A DNA stretch of 64,000 nucleotides from an uncultured Bacilli bacterium (lineage in GTDB: Bacteria > Bacillota_I > Bacilli_A > RF39 > UBA660). Positions 1-9,794 of this stretch are shown here, piece by piece. Both the position numbers and the translations under genes were made by a program. Each line of letters begins with the position of its first letter. The stretch's first letter is position 1. Under the pieces are notes generated by a model that saw nothing but the letters and a program-made list of their open reading frames with translations, had not been told where the DNA came from and ran no database searches. Location: the NCBI GenBank assembly GCA_944358375.1, contig CALVQT010000005.1, positions 1 to 64,000 on the forward strand, in the 5' to 3' direction.

Positions 1-32
1 CCTTGCCGGGATATGGCTCCTTTTATTGTATC

Positions 33-57
33 AAAAAGCCGCACCAGGTGGTGCGGT
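33..57 (-). terminator. GC-rich hairpin, leftward terminator
   Basis: CCGCACC at 39-45 pairs with GGTGCGG at 50-56 around a four-base loop. On the minus strand the stem is followed by five U (33-37). It would be a second stop behind the hairpin at 75-102. Its GC content stands out in this AT-rich sequence. Bases 1-32 show no gene I can support. Confidence 0.6.
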
Positions 58-74
58 TGAAATTTCAATTTAGG

Positions 75-102
75 AAAAAGTAATCGAAAGATTACTTTTT
101 TT
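75..102. terminator. Bidirectional rho-independent terminator
   Basis: A perfect 11-bp stem (75-85 with 90-100) is closed by a GAAA tetraloop. It has A and T runs on its two sides, so it works in either direction. It directly abuts the stop codon of the leftward PASTA gene. Confidence 0.85.
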
Positions 103-1918
103 AATTAACTATTTCAACATATATAGAGTCGCAATAATTTTTCCAAGTACCATCCATACCAGCTAAATTACAAATACTACCAGGAGTAGTGTCACCATTA
201 GAACAAGAATTAACAGTCTTAAAACTAAATTTATGATTAGGATTTAGCTGCTTCAATATAGCAATTGTTTGATTAGCATTATCACCAGCTTGAACATTTA
301 TAGGTCCACCATCACAAGCATCAGGAGTATCTTCAGGGTTAGATGTAGAGGTATTATTACTTCCTGATGAATTAGAACTAGTGTTAGAACTAGAATTATT
401 AGAACTAGAACTAGAGTTGGAGCTGACTTTACCAGAACTTATAGTTATTGTAATAGTAGTACCACTAGATACTTGAGAACCGCTACTAATAGATTGACTA
501 ATAGCTTTACCTTCGCTAACACTATTACTAGACTTATAAACAAAATTATAATTTAAATTTAAATCTTTTAATTTTTTAATAATTTGATTCTTTGTTAAAT
601 TTTTTAAATTAGGAACTTCTATCTTTTTACCATCTGAAATCTTTATAATAATTACATCATTGTTTTTAATAATGTCACCATTTTTATAAGAGAACTCAAT
701 TACTTCACCAACAGGAACTGAATTACTAAACTCATGCTGTTCCTCATACTTAATATTATATTTATCAGCCCATTCTTTAAATTCATCTATATTATCAAAA
801 CTTTTCATTTTTAAAGTTCCTTTTGATAAAACAACCTCAATAGTAGTACCTTGAGAAACAACATCACCTTTTTTATAATTTGCTTTTATGACACTATTTT
901 TTTTAATACTATCATCATATTCTTCAGAAATTTTTATCTTTAATTTATTTTGTATAATCCAATCAATAAGTTTTGTATCAGACATTTTACTAATATCAGG
1001 TACTATAATTTTTGGACCCTTAGATAAAGTAATTGTAATTTCTTCATCATTTATTTTAACCATCTCTCCAGGCTTTTTACTTTGAGTTTTTACTAAGTCT
1101 TTCTTAATTTTTTCATCATAATCATCATTAAACTTATATTTTAAATGATTTTGTTTCATATAAAACATTGCTTCAAATTTTGTTTTATTTTTCAAATCAA
1201 TAAGTTTTACCTCATCAAAACCAATTTCTTCACCATAAGAGAAGGTTAAATTTATTTCCTCATCTCTTTTAACATTCCCGATCTTATCCTGTTCAATAAC
1301 TGTATTTTCTTTTTCACTACTTTCAACAAATTCAACATTAACATTGGTTAAATAATTTTCATTTACAAAAGAAATAACTCTTTCACTATCCCAAGTAACC
1401 ATATTAGGAATGACAATTTCTTTAGAAGGATTAGGGCCCTCACTTATAGAAATTGTAATATTTTTAACATCTTTAAGAGATGTACCATTTTTGATATTTT
1501 GACTAATAACATGATATTCTTCAACCATATCACTAAACTCATATTCTTGTTCTAATTCGACATTATGATCTTGAGCCCATTCTAATGCATCACCTAATTC
1601 CATATTTGTAAAGTCCGTTACCTTAGTTGCAACTGGAATAATTTGAAAATTATTGTTTAAATTTATGCAATAAAACAATGTTAAAAACAAGCCACCAATT
1701 AAAAATAATTTTTTTCTTTTATTTAAGTTTATTCCTATTACACAAAAAATTATTGTGAATAATATAAGTGATAATAAACTAAGAATATCAGTTAAATCAT
1801 TTTTCTTACTAGTTAAATTTATAAAAAAATAGACTAGCCCAACAATCAAAATTAATATCAAAATAATAGTAGAAAAAATATTATTTTTATAGCTCACACG
1901 TCTTTCATTCTTATCCAT
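101..1918 (-). CDS. Membrane-anchored PASTA-repeat protein without kinase domain
   Basis: This is a 605-residue protein with three hydrophobic segments near the N terminus (about residues 14-35, 45-64 and 70-87). A long outward-facing part follows, made of about six PASTA-like units of 60-70 residues. Each unit has the pattern of a helix, a turn rich in K/G and a final strand ending in S(K/D/E)G. A Ser/Asn-rich linker leads to a last degenerate, Cys-containing unit. PASTA domains bind muropeptides or lipid II in PrkC/Stk1-type kinases and in PBPs, but no kinase or transpeptidase domain is present. A wall-sensing or wall-anchoring role is therefore inference. The start at 1918 is chosen because AGAGG lies seven bases upstream; an in-frame ATG at 1936 precedes that site. 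Confidence 0.8.
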   Translation of the reverse strand: MDKNERRVSYKNNIFSTIILILILIVGLVYFFINLTSKKNDLTDILSLLSLILFTIIFCVIGINLNKRKKLFLIGGLFLTLFYCINLNNNFQIIPVATKVTDFTNMELGDALEWAQDHNVELEQEYEFSDMVEEYHVISQNIKNGTSLKDVKNITISISEGPNPSKEIVIPNMVTWDSERVISFVNENYLTNVNVEFVESSEKENTVIEQDKIGNVKRDEEINLTFSYGEEIGFDEVKLIDLKNKTKFEAMFYMKQNHLKYKFNDDYDEKIKKDLVKTQSKKPGEMVKINDEEITITLSKGPKIIVPDISKMSDTKLIDWIIQNKLKIKISEEYDDSIKKNSVIKANYKKGDVVSQGTTIEVVLSKGTLKMKSFDNIDEFKEWADKYNIKYEEQHEFSNSVPVGEVIEFSYKNGDIIKNNDVIIIKISDGKKIEVPNLKNLTKNQIIKKLKDLNLNYNFVYKSSNSVSEGKAISQSISSGSQVSSGTTITITISSGKVSSNSSSSSNNSSSNTSSNSSGSNNTSTSNPEDTPDACDGGPINVQAGDNANQTIAILKQLNPNHKFSFKTVNSCSNGDTTPGSICNLAGMDGTWKNYCDSIYVEIVN

Positions 1919-1988
1919 AATCAACCTCTCTATCATAATAATTATATAATATTTTTAGTTAATAATAAATAAAACAATTCTTTTTAAT

Positions 1989-2017
1989 GTCAAAACCTGT
2001 ATATAACATGTTATAAT
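1989..2017 (+). promoter_or_regulatory. Promoter with extended -10, start of polysaccharide locus
   Basis: TATAAT at 2012-2017 is preceded by TG at 2009-2010, an extended -10 element. The -35 region is weak. The 5' leader of the first gene of the polysaccharide locus would be about 15 bases. Confidence 0.55.
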
Positions 2018-2037
2018 CAAAGTATATAGGTGATTTT

Positions 2038-4347
2038 ATGAAACGATTTATCAAAAATAATATAAATATTTTAATAAGTATTTTTATACTATTACAGCCA
2101 ATCTTGGATCTGGTAACCGGAATTAGTATTCATGTATTAGAAAATAGTATTACTTTAGGAATAGTATTAAAAGTATTGTTTATTTTTTTTCTAATGTATA
2201 CATCTTTATTTATTTATCAAAAGAAAAAACTATTAATTTATTACTTGCTCATTATTATTTATGGTGTAGGATATACTTTAGGAATGCTAATTTATAAAGA
2301 TAGCGGTTTGTTTTTAGAAATGCAAAACTTGGTAAAGACCTTTTATTTTCCAATATTATTAATTACAATATATTATATAAAAGATGAAATAAAAATAAGC
2401 AATATGGTACTTTTTTCAACACTATTTATTTATCTTATTTGCATATTTGTGCCTACCATATTTCAAGTTGGTTATAAAACTTATGAAATAACTAAAGCGG
2501 GTACCTTGGGATTCTTTAATTCAGCTAATGAAATAAGCGGAATAATTTCTATATTAACACCAATAATTTTCATCATATTTAAAGATGAAAAGAATATTAT
2601 AAAAAAAACAACATTATCATTAATCTATTTAATAGTAATTTTGATGATGGGAACTAAATCACCTTTATTAGCATTATTGATAACTATCTTCTTTAATGTA
2701 GTTTATTTGTTAGTAAAAAATATTAAGAAAAGACAATATAAACCAATAATATTTACATTTTTAGCCTTAATAATATTGTTGACATCATTAATATTTGTTA
2801 TACCAAAAACAAACTTTTATAAAAATATTGAAACACATTTAAATTACTTAGAAGTAGATAATATTTTAGATATATTTAAAGATGAAAAATTAGTTGATCA
2901 TTTTATTTTTAGTCAGAGATTAACTTTTCTAGAACAAAAAGCAAAAATATATAGTAAAGCAAATATTTATGAAAAGTTATTTGGAATAGGTTACATAAAT
3001 AATAACAAAAATACTAAGTTAATAGAAATGGATTATTTTGATATTTTTTATTCACATGGAATCATTGGTTTCTTATTATTTTTTGAAATTTATTTAATGA
3101 TCATTTACTTAATACTAATTGAAAAACAAAAGCTCACTTACGAAAGATATATGTTATTAGTAAGCTTTATATTAATACTATTCTTAAGTTTTTTTACAGG
3201 ACATATTATAACAGCTCCTTCAGTATCATTAATAAGTGCAATTATTATTTATAAATTAGCTAAACGTCCTAAAAAAGATTTATTATTTACCTCTGTTTCT
3301 ATGGATATAGGAGGTATTGAAAAAGCTTTATTAAATCTAGTAAATAGGATAGATTATGATAAATATAATGTTACTATTATCTTAGAAAACAAAAAAGGAA
3401 TATTTTTAAATCAAATAACTAAAAAAGCTTTAGTAAAAGAATTAAAAGTCTCAGATAATAATAATAAAATAATTAGAAAAATTACTAACTTCAAAAGAAA
3501 ATATATATATAAAATTTTAAATTATAAAAATTATGATTTTAGTTGTTGCTACGCAACATACAGCTATAGTAGTTCAAAGCTTGTATTACTTTCTTCTAAT
3601 AATACAGCATTTTACGTTCATAATGATTATCGAACAATTTATCCAAAAGAAAAAGATTTTAGATACTTCTTTGATTCTAGAAACATAAGTCAATATAGAA
3701 ATATAATATTTGTTTCTAATGAAAATAAAAAAGGATTTGTAGAAATATACAATAATTTAAAAGATAAATGCAAGGTATATAATAATTTTATTAATATAAA
3801 TGAAATAAAAAAACTAAGTGAAGAAAAATTACTTCCTATTAAAAAAAATAATTCAATTTTATTTGTGTATGTTGGTAGATTAGATGATGCTGCAAAAAAA
3901 ATATCTCGTCAAATTAATCTTGTTAAAGAAATAAAAGAAATAGAGTTATGGATTGTTGGAGATGGACCAGACAGAGAAAAATACGAATCAGAAGTAAAAA
4001 AATATAATCTTGAAAATAGGGTTATTTTCTTTGGAAAACAAAAAAATCCATACAACTATATGAAGGCAGCAAATTATATAATTTTAACCTCTGATTATGA
4101 AGGATTTCCTGTAATTTATCTAGAAGCTATTGCCTTAAATAAGAAAATAATAACGACATATCCAACTAGTGATGATAAGATAAATCTAAATGATTATAGT
4201 TATGTTATTCCAAAAGATGAAAAAGCAATGATTAAAAAGGTAAAAGAGATATTAAAAAATAAGGATGAAGTAACCAGTATTGATTTAGAAGATTGTCAAA
4301 ATAAAAGAATGCAACAATTAGAAAATATTTTTGATGAGGTGGTATAA
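2038..4347 (+). CDS. O-antigen ligase/polymerase-like membrane protein fused to GT4 glycosyltransferase
   Basis: The protein has 769 residues. The first roughly 410 are about a dozen hydrophobic segments with the layout of the Wzy/WaaL family, including a GTLGFFNSANE segment, an MMGTKSP segment and a late SHGIIGF loop. From about residue 413 a soluble GT-B domain of family GT4 begins. It carries DIGGIEKALLNL near its start, then VGRLDD, GDGPDREKYE and EGFPVIYLE (the E-x7-E motif). Polymerase and transferase are normally separate proteins. The fusion suggests that one step of repeat-unit synthesis is coupled to polymerisation or ligation at the membrane. AGGTGAT stands four bases before the ATG. 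The stop overlaps the next start (TAATG), so translation is probably coupled. Confidence 0.8.
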   Translation: MKRFIKNNINILISIFILLQPILDLVTGISIHVLENSITLGIVLKVLFIFFLMYTSLFIYQKKKLLIYYLLIIIYGVGYTLGMLIYKDSGLFLEMQNLVKTFYFPILLITIYYIKDEIKISNMVLFSTLFIYLICIFVPTIFQVGYKTYEITKAGTLGFFNSANEISGIISILTPIIFIIFKDEKNIIKKTTLSLIYLIVILMMGTKSPLLALLITIFFNVVYLLVKNIKKRQYKPIIFTFLALIILLTSLIFVIPKTNFYKNIETHLNYLEVDNILDIFKDEKLVDHFIFSQRLTFLEQKAKIYSKANIYEKLFGIGYINNNKNTKLIEMDYFDIFYSHGIIGFLLFFEIYLMIIYLILIEKQKLTYERYMLLVSFILILFLSFFTGHIITAPSVSLISAIIIYKLAKRPKKDLLFTSVSMDIGGIEKALLNLVNRIDYDKYNVTIILENKKGIFLNQITKKALVKELKVSDNNNKIIRKITNFKRKYIYKILNYKNYDFSCCYATYSYSSSKLVLLSSNNTAFYVHNDYRTIYPKEKDFRYFFDSRNISQYRNIIFVSNENKKGFVEIYNNLKDKCKVYNNFININEIKKLSEEKLLPIKKNNSILFVYVGRLDDAAKKISRQINLVKEIKEIELWIVGDGPDREKYESEVKKYNLENRVIFFGKQKNPYNYMKAANYIILTSDYEGFPVIYLEAIALNKKIITTYPTSDDKINLNDYSYVIPKDEKAMIKKVKEILKNKDEVTSIDLEDCQNKRMQQLENIFDEVV

Positions 4348-5267
4348 TGCCAAAGTTTAGCATAATTATTCCAGTATATAATGTAGAAAAGTACATTAAA
4401 AGATGTTTAGATAGTGTAATAAATCAAAGTTATAACAATTATGAAATTATCGTAGTTGATGATGGTTGTACTGATAATAGTATTAAAATTGCTAAGAATT
4501 ATCCGGCTAAAATAATTAGTAACAAACACGTTAGTGTTAGTGAAGCGAGAAATATCGGTGTTAAACATGCAAAAGGAGAATACTTGCTATTTCTAGATAG
4601 TGATGATTATTGGGATAAAAGATTATTAGAAAATATAATAAATAGTATGAATAATGATCCAGATTTAATAAGATTTCAGGTAAGGACAGTTACTGATCAA
4701 AATGAAACAACTAACTATAATGAAATATCTTTTCAAAATAAAAACGGACCAGAAGCATTTAAATTAATAAGTAATTTTCATTTTGTAGAAAGTGTTTGGT
4801 GCTATGCTATTAAAAGAAATTATTATTTTAGAGAAAAATTTGAATTTAAAAAAGGAATGGTTCATGAAGATTTTGGATTGACACCTTTACTAATTATTAA
4901 AGCTAAAAAAGTTAATTCAATAGGATATATTGGTTATAATTACTTTCGTAGAAAAGGAAGTATTATGAATAATCCAGATTATGAATGGATTAAAATAAAA
5001 GTAAGAGATTTTTATAATCATTATAAATATTTGATAGAAGAAATAGATAAAACTAATATTGATTCTAAATTATTTAAAAGCTTTATCGCTAATAGTTTAA
5101 TATTAAAAATATGTGAATTAAATAAAAAAGAATATAAACAATATAAAAATAAGTTAAAAAAAGATAAAGTATATGAAAATTTATTAACTGATACTTTACC
5201 TAGAAAAATAAAAAAAATAATAATAAAGATAAGTCCTAAAATGTTTTATATGTTTTTTAAGAGATAG
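4347..5267 (+). CDS. GT2 family glycosyltransferase
   Basis: This 306-residue protein has a GT-A fold. The N-terminal FSIIIPVYNVEKYIKRCLDS motif, VVDDGCTDNS around residue 33 and FLDSDDYW around residue 83 (the DXD metal and nucleotide-sugar site) place it in family GT2. The C-terminal half is basic and has no clear membrane segment, so the enzyme is probably cytoplasmic and peripheral to the membrane. It is expected to add one sugar to a lipid-linked intermediate; the sugar cannot be told from sequence. The start overlaps the preceding stop by one base. Confidence 0.85.
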   Translation: MPKFSIIIPVYNVEKYIKRCLDSVINQSYNNYEIIVVDDGCTDNSIKIAKNYPAKIISNKHVSVSEARNIGVKHAKGEYLLFLDSDDYWDKRLLENIINSMNNDPDLIRFQVRTVTDQNETTNYNEISFQNKNGPEAFKLISNFHFVESVWCYAIKRNYYFREKFEFKKGMVHEDFGLTPLLIIKAKKVNSIGYIGYNYFRRKGSIMNNPDYEWIKIKVRDFYNHYKYLIEEIDKTNIDSKLFKSFIANSLILKICELNKKEYKQYKNKLKKDKVYENLLTDTLPRKIKKIIIKISPKMFYMFFKR

Positions 5268-5277
5268 AGGTGGGATT

Positions 5278-6228
5278 ATGAAAAAAGAAAAAATATCTAT
5301 CATTGTCCCTTGCTATAACGAAGAAGAGTCCTTACCAATCGTTTATAAAGAACTCAATAAAGTATCAAAAGAAATGTCTTATATAAATTTTGAATACCTA
5401 TTTATTGATGATGGTAGTAAAGATAAAACATTGAATATTTTAAGAAAATTAGCAAAAAAAGATAAAAGGGTAAGATATATTTCTTTTTCTAGAAATTTTG
5501 GAAAAGAAAGTGGAATGTATGCTGGGCTAGAAAATGTAACAGGAGATTATGTTGCAATAATGGATGCAGATAACCAAGATCCTCCAAATATGTTAAAAAT
5601 AATGTATTTTAGTATCAAAGAGGAAGGTTATGATTGTGCAGCACTTTGTAGCCCAAATTATTTTGGATATAATAAAATAAGAAAGTTTTTTACAAAAGTT
5701 TGGTATAATATATTCGGTAAAATATCATCAACTTATCAAGTACCAGGAGCTAGAGACTTTCGTTTGATGAAAAGAAAAATGGTCAACTCAATTATTAAAA
5801 TGCAAGAATACAATAGATACTCCAAAGGGATATTTTCTTTTGTAGGATTTAAGACAAAATGGATAGATTATAATATTCCTAATCGAATAGCTGGAACATC
5901 AAAATTCAACTTTTGGAAACTATTTAAATATGGTATAGAAGGTATTATTGCTTTCTCAACAGCACCATTAGTAATGTCAGCTATTGTAGGTCTAATATTT
6001 TGCTTAATCGCATTTGCTGCTATAATATTAATTATAACTAAAACACTAATATATGGAGATCCAGTAAATGGTTGGCCCTCTCTTGTATGTATAATTATCT
6101 TCGTTAGTGGAGTACAATTATTCTTTTTAGGAGTAATAGGAATGTATATATCTAGATTATATTTAGAAGTAAAACAAAGACCTAAATATATAATTTCAGA
6201 AACAGAAAAGGATGATCGAAATGACTAA
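5278..6228 (+). CDS. GtrB/DPM1-type polyprenyl-phosphate glycosyltransferase (GT2)
   Basis: At 316 residues this has the usual length for the family. The GT2 domain holds IIVPCYNEEESL, FIDDGSKD and DADNQDP (about residue 96). Two C-terminal membrane helices (about 235-262 and 270-295) are followed by the typical basic end KQRPKYIISE. Such enzymes load a sugar from a nucleotide donor onto polyprenyl phosphate in the cytoplasmic leaflet. The lipid-linked sugar is then flipped, often by a GtrA protein such as the one at 26951, and used by a GT-C transferase outside. GAGGTGGG precedes the ATG. A second enzyme of this type lies at 13979, so two different lipid-linked sugars are likely. Confidence 0.85.
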   Translation: MKKEKISIIVPCYNEEESLPIVYKELNKVSKEMSYINFEYLFIDDGSKDKTLNILRKLAKKDKRVRYISFSRNFGKESGMYAGLENVTGDYVAIMDADNQDPPNMLKIMYFSIKEEGYDCAALCSPNYFGYNKIRKFFTKVWYNIFGKISSTYQVPGARDFRLMKRKMVNSIIKMQEYNRYSKGIFSFVGFKTKWIDYNIPNRIAGTSKFNFWKLFKYGIEGIIAFSTAPLVMSAIVGLIFCLIAFAAIILIITKTLIYGDPVNGWPSLVCIIIFVSGVQLFFLGVIGMYISRLYLEVKQRPKYIISETEKDDRND

Positions 6229-7174
6229 AATAGATATAAGTATCATAGTACCAATTTATAATGCTGAAAAGTATTTAAATAAGTGTATTGATTCATTAAT
6301 CAATCAGACAAAAAAAGAAATTGAATTAATATTAATAAATGATGGTTCAACAGATAAATCAGAAGAAATAGTTAAATTATATAACGACGATAGAATAAAA
6401 TATTTTAAAAATAATAACCAGGGTATAGGTAAAACAAGAAACTTTGGTATTAAAAAGGCTGTTGGAAAATATATTATGTTTTTAGATAGTGACGATTTTT
6501 TAGAATTAAATGCATGTGAAATGATGTATAATAAAGTTGAAAAAAACAATTTAGATATTGCTATGTGTGACTTTTATAAATTATATGATAATGGAAATAT
6601 AGAAAAAGTAAAGCAAGTAGATTTTAAAGATTCTTCTTTAAAAGATAATCCTAAAATACTAAATGAGAATTTATCTCCATGGGCTAAAATATACAAAAGA
6701 GATTTAATAATTAAAAATAATATAAAATTTGTAGAAAATTTAAAATATGAAGATGCTCCATTTGTAGCAGAAGCTTTAGATAAAGCTAATAAAATAGGAA
6801 AAGTAAATAAATACTTAAATTATTATGTAATTCATGGTAATAGTGAAACTACTATAATGAATGAAAAAGTATTCGATATTTTGAAAATCATTGATAAAAT
6901 AAGAACATACTTTAAAAATAAAGATTATATAAAAGAAGATTTAAATAAATTAACTGTTCGCATAATTACTAATTATACAATTCAACAAAGAAATCAAAAG
7001 GATAAACAAATAGCTATGAAATTTATAGATGAAGCCTTTAACTATTTAGAAAAAGAAATACCTGACTATAAGGATAATAAATACTATGAGAATAGAGGTT
7101 TTTTAAGAAAAACTATAGAAAAAAATAAATTATTAACAAAAATTTATTGTAAAAATTATAAAAATAACAATTGA
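6221..7174 (+). CDS. GT2 family glycosyltransferase
   Basis: About 317 residues with the GT2 signatures ISIIVPIYNAEKYLNKCIDS, LINDGSTDKSEE and MFLDSDDFLE. The C-terminal part is rich in Lys and Asn and has no membrane helix. It resembles EpsJ- or CpsI-like transferases of capsule loci, which add one sugar to a growing repeat unit; donor and acceptor are unknown. The start at 6221 is preferred over an ATG at 6212, because AAGG at 6208-6211 gives normal spacing only to the later ATG. The gene overlaps the end of its predecessor by eight bases. Confidence 0.8.
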   Translation: MTKIDISIIVPIYNAEKYLNKCIDSLINQTKKEIELILINDGSTDKSEEIVKLYNDDRIKYFKNNNQGIGKTRNFGIKKAVGKYIMFLDSDDFLELNACEMMYNKVEKNNLDIAMCDFYKLYDNGNIEKVKQVDFKDSSLKDNPKILNENLSPWAKIYKRDLIIKNNIKFVENLKYEDAPFVAEALDKANKIGKVNKYLNYYVIHGNSETTIMNEKVFDILKIIDKIRTYFKNKDYIKEDLNKLTVRIITNYTIQQRNQKDKQIAMKFIDEAFNYLEKEIPDYKDNKYYENRGFLRKTIEKNKLLTKIYCKNYKNNN

Positions 7175-7188
7175 AAGTAGGAGATCAG

Positions 7189-8925
7189 ATGAAAAAGAAA
7201 AAACAAAAAGAAGTGATAAAAGAAAAATCAATATTGGAAAATCAATCTATGGGATTGTTTTATTTACTATCAGGTTATATGTTATTTGTATTAATCTTAT
7301 ATACAGCTTTTCAATTTATAAAATTTAATAATTGTTTAGGTGTAGTTCAAATATTAAGTATAATAATACCAATTTTGATATATCTATATAAAAAACAATT
7401 TACTAAAAATAATATTATAACAGTTTCAATATTTTTATTTATAACTATCATCTTTCCATTTATTTATAGTAATACATATGATTTAACAGTTGATGGTAAT
7501 ACGTATCATAAAACAGCAATTGCTTATATAAAGAATGGATGGAATCCTTTATATGAATCAACCCTTGAATTTCAAGAAAAAAATAGTAATGTTATTGCAA
7601 TAGATAAAGACTCTAATGTAGATTTGTGGGTAGAGCATTATCCAAAAGGAACATGGATTATGGCAGCAAATATCTATAATATGACAAATAATATTGAAAG
7701 TGGTAAATCTATAATCATTATGTTAATAGTAATGATGTTTATATTAACTTATAATATTTTAAGAAAAGTTTTAGATACAAAATGGTCATTAATAATTTGT
7801 GCTTTAATAAGCTTGAATCCAATTATTTTACCACAAATATTCTCCTACTATGTTGATGGAATAATGGGAATATCCTTTATTATTGAATTATTATTATTAT
7901 TTTTAATTAACCCTAAAGAAAAGACAAATAAACTTATTTGGATTTCTTTAGCAACAACATGTATATTTTTTACTAATATTAAATTTACAGGATTGCTTTG
8001 TTCAGGAGTAATAGCAGCAACATTCTATTTTTATTGGTTAATAAAATATCGTAAAGATAAAGAATTTATTAATATATTTAAAAGAGTAACTATTAACTTT
8101 AGTATTATATTTATTTTAGCTATTTTCTTTGTAGGTGCTAATTCATATGTTAAAAATACGATTGAACATTTAAATCCACTTTATCCATTATTTGGAGAAG
8201 ATAAAGTAGATATAATTACGACAATGCAACCAAAATCATTTGGTGATAAAAATATATTTGAAAAGTTTGCTATTTCATTATTTTCCAAAACTCAAAACGC
8301 AACATATGAAATTGAGCCAACATTAAAATTACCTTTTATAGTTTATAAGTCAGAGATAAATGAGCTATTTGCACCAGATGTAAGAATGGCAGGCTTTGGA
8401 CCATTATTTGCTTTAGCTGTAATTTTAAGTTTAATAGTGATGGCAGTAAATATAGCAATTTTTATAAAAAATGAAAGAAATAATATAAAATATATTATTC
8501 TTCCAGTAATAGCTATTATAGTTAGTATGCTATTGTTAGGAGAAAGTTGGTGGGCAAGATATGTTCCACAATTTTACTTGCTACCAATAGGAGCTATTAT
8601 ATTATCAATATACAATAAAAAATATTATAAAAATAGAATCGTTAGCAAAGTATTTAGCTATGCATTAACGGCTATACTTATTGTAAATACAAGCTTCTTC
8701 CTATTTATTAATTATAAAGAAATACTTTCTTTTATCGAAATAAAATCTGATTTAAAAGAAATGCGTCAAACGGAAAACCTAGAACTTAAAGTAACTAATC
8801 CAGAATATTATGGATATTACTATAATTTAAACGATAATCACATAAAGTACACAATAGATAATGATATAACTGAAGAAAATGGTATATATAAATATTCATG
8901 GCGAATGGTGGTGAAACAAAAATGA
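7189..8925 (+). CDS. Multi-pass membrane protein, probable GT-C glycosyltransferase
   Basis: This is a 578-residue protein with about 11-12 hydrophobic segments. A short charged N-terminal tail precedes the first helix. The first long loop contains LTVDGNTYHKTAIAYIKNGW, with an acidic residue in the place where GT-C enzymes keep their catalytic or metal-binding Asp. Such proteins take sugars from polyprenyl-phosphate donors on the outer face of the membrane. The neighbouring GtrB-type and UbiA genes could supply donors. The start at 7189 has AGGAG six bases upstream; a TTG at 7171 lacks a site. The stop overlaps the UbiA start (ATGA). The family assignment rests on topology and one motif, so it is tentative. 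Confidence 0.6.
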   Translation: MKKKKQKEVIKEKSILENQSMGLFYLLSGYMLFVLILYTAFQFIKFNNCLGVVQILSIIIPILIYLYKKQFTKNNIITVSIFLFITIIFPFIYSNTYDLTVDGNTYHKTAIAYIKNGWNPLYESTLEFQEKNSNVIAIDKDSNVDLWVEHYPKGTWIMAANIYNMTNNIESGKSIIIMLIVMMFILTYNILRKVLDTKWSLIICALISLNPIILPQIFSYYVDGIMGISFIIELLLLFLINPKEKTNKLIWISLATTCIFFTNIKFTGLLCSGVIAATFYFYWLIKYRKDKEFINIFKRVTINFSIIFILAIFFVGANSYVKNTIEHLNPLYPLFGEDKVDIITTMQPKSFGDKNIFEKFAISLFSKTQNATYEIEPTLKLPFIVYKSEINELFAPDVRMAGFGPLFALAVILSLIVMAVNIAIFIKNERNNIKYIILPVIAIIVSMLLLGESWWARYVPQFYLLPIGAIILSIYNKKYYKNRIVSKVFSYALTAILIVNTSFFLFINYKEILSFIEIKSDLKEMRQTENLELKVTNPEYYGYYYNLNDNHIKYTIDNDITEENGIYKYSWRMVVKQK

Positions 8926-9794
8926 AAGAATATATAAAATTAATTAGAGTAAAACACTGGTTGAAAAATGGTTTAGTATTTTTACCAATTTTCTTCAGTA
9001 TTAATTTATTAAATTTGAATTGTTTTCTTACATGCTTATTAGCATTCTTTATATTTTCATTAACATCAAGTATAGTTTATGTAATAAATGACTTAAATGA
9101 TATTGAAAAAGATAGACTACATCCAGAAAAGAAAAAGAGGCCTTTAGCCTCTGGAAAAATATCTAAACAACAAGCTAAAATAACTATTCTATTTTTAGCA
9201 ATATTAGATGTTATATTAATGTGGTTCATTTATAAAAATACAAGTAATATTTTTATAATGTTAATACCAATCATATATTTAATTTTAAATATTTTATATA
9301 GTAAATGGTTAAAACATATTCCTATTATTGATGTAGTTATTCTAGTATCTGGATTTGTTTTAAGAGTAATGTATGGTGGTTTAGTAGTTGATATAGAAGT
9401 ATCTAAATATCTATATTTGATGATTATGTTTGGAGCATTCTATATGGGATTTGGTAAAAGAAGAAATGAAATTATCAAAAATGGGCAAAAAAGTCGTAAA
9501 GTATTAGCACTCTATAACAAAGAATTTTTAGATAAAAATATGTATGTATCAATTGCCTTAGCTGTTGTTTGTTATACATTATGGTGTGTAGATCCTGCTA
9601 CTATTGCTAGAGTTGGTAGTGATTATTTATTTTGGACAATTCCAATCTTAATTGTAATTCTTCAATTATATAGCTTAAATATAGAAGGAAATTCTCATGG
9701 CGATCCAATAGAAGTAATATTATCTGATAAAACATTAGTTGGTACAATATTATTTTATATAGTAGTAATGGGAGGTTTGTTGTATATATTATGA
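8922..9794 (+). CDS. UbiA-family polyprenyl-phosphate phosphoribosyltransferase (DPPR synthase-like)
   Basis: About 290 residues with eight to nine membrane helices. The start of the protein, IRVKHWLKNGLVFLPIFFS, and the first Asp-rich motif NDLNDIEKDRLHPEKKKRP match the decaprenyl-phosphate phosphoribosyltransferase branch of UbiA (Mycobacterium Rv3806c) rather than quinone prenyltransferases. That enzyme joins phosphoribosyl pyrophosphate and a polyprenyl phosphate to give polyprenyl-phosphoryl-5-phosphoribose. The next gene begins with a HAD phosphatase domain that could remove the 5-phosphate. The ATG at 8922 overlaps the preceding stop, and the 3' end overlaps the HAD gene start, so the three genes are translationally linked. 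An in-frame ATG at 8898 lies inside the previous gene and is less likely. Confidence 0.8.
   Translation: MKEYIKLIRVKHWLKNGLVFLPIFFSINLLNLNCFLTCLLAFFIFSLTSSIVYVINDLNDIEKDRLHPEKKKRPLASGKISKQQAKITILFLAILDVILMWFIYKNTSNIFIMLIPIIYLILNILYSKWLKHIPIIDVVILVSGFVLRVMYGGLVVDIEVSKYLYLMIMFGAFYMGFGKRRNEIIKNGQKSRKVLALYNKEFLDKNMYVSIALAVVCYTLWCVDPATIARVGSDYLFWTIPILIVILQLYSLNIEGNSHGDPIEVILSDKTLVGTILFYIVVMGGLLYIL

Noticed and set aside
1..32. Short open frames running in from the left edge
   Set aside because: Two frames are open for about 20-25 codons, but a strong hairpin follows and no motif is visible; there is too little sequence to call a gene end.
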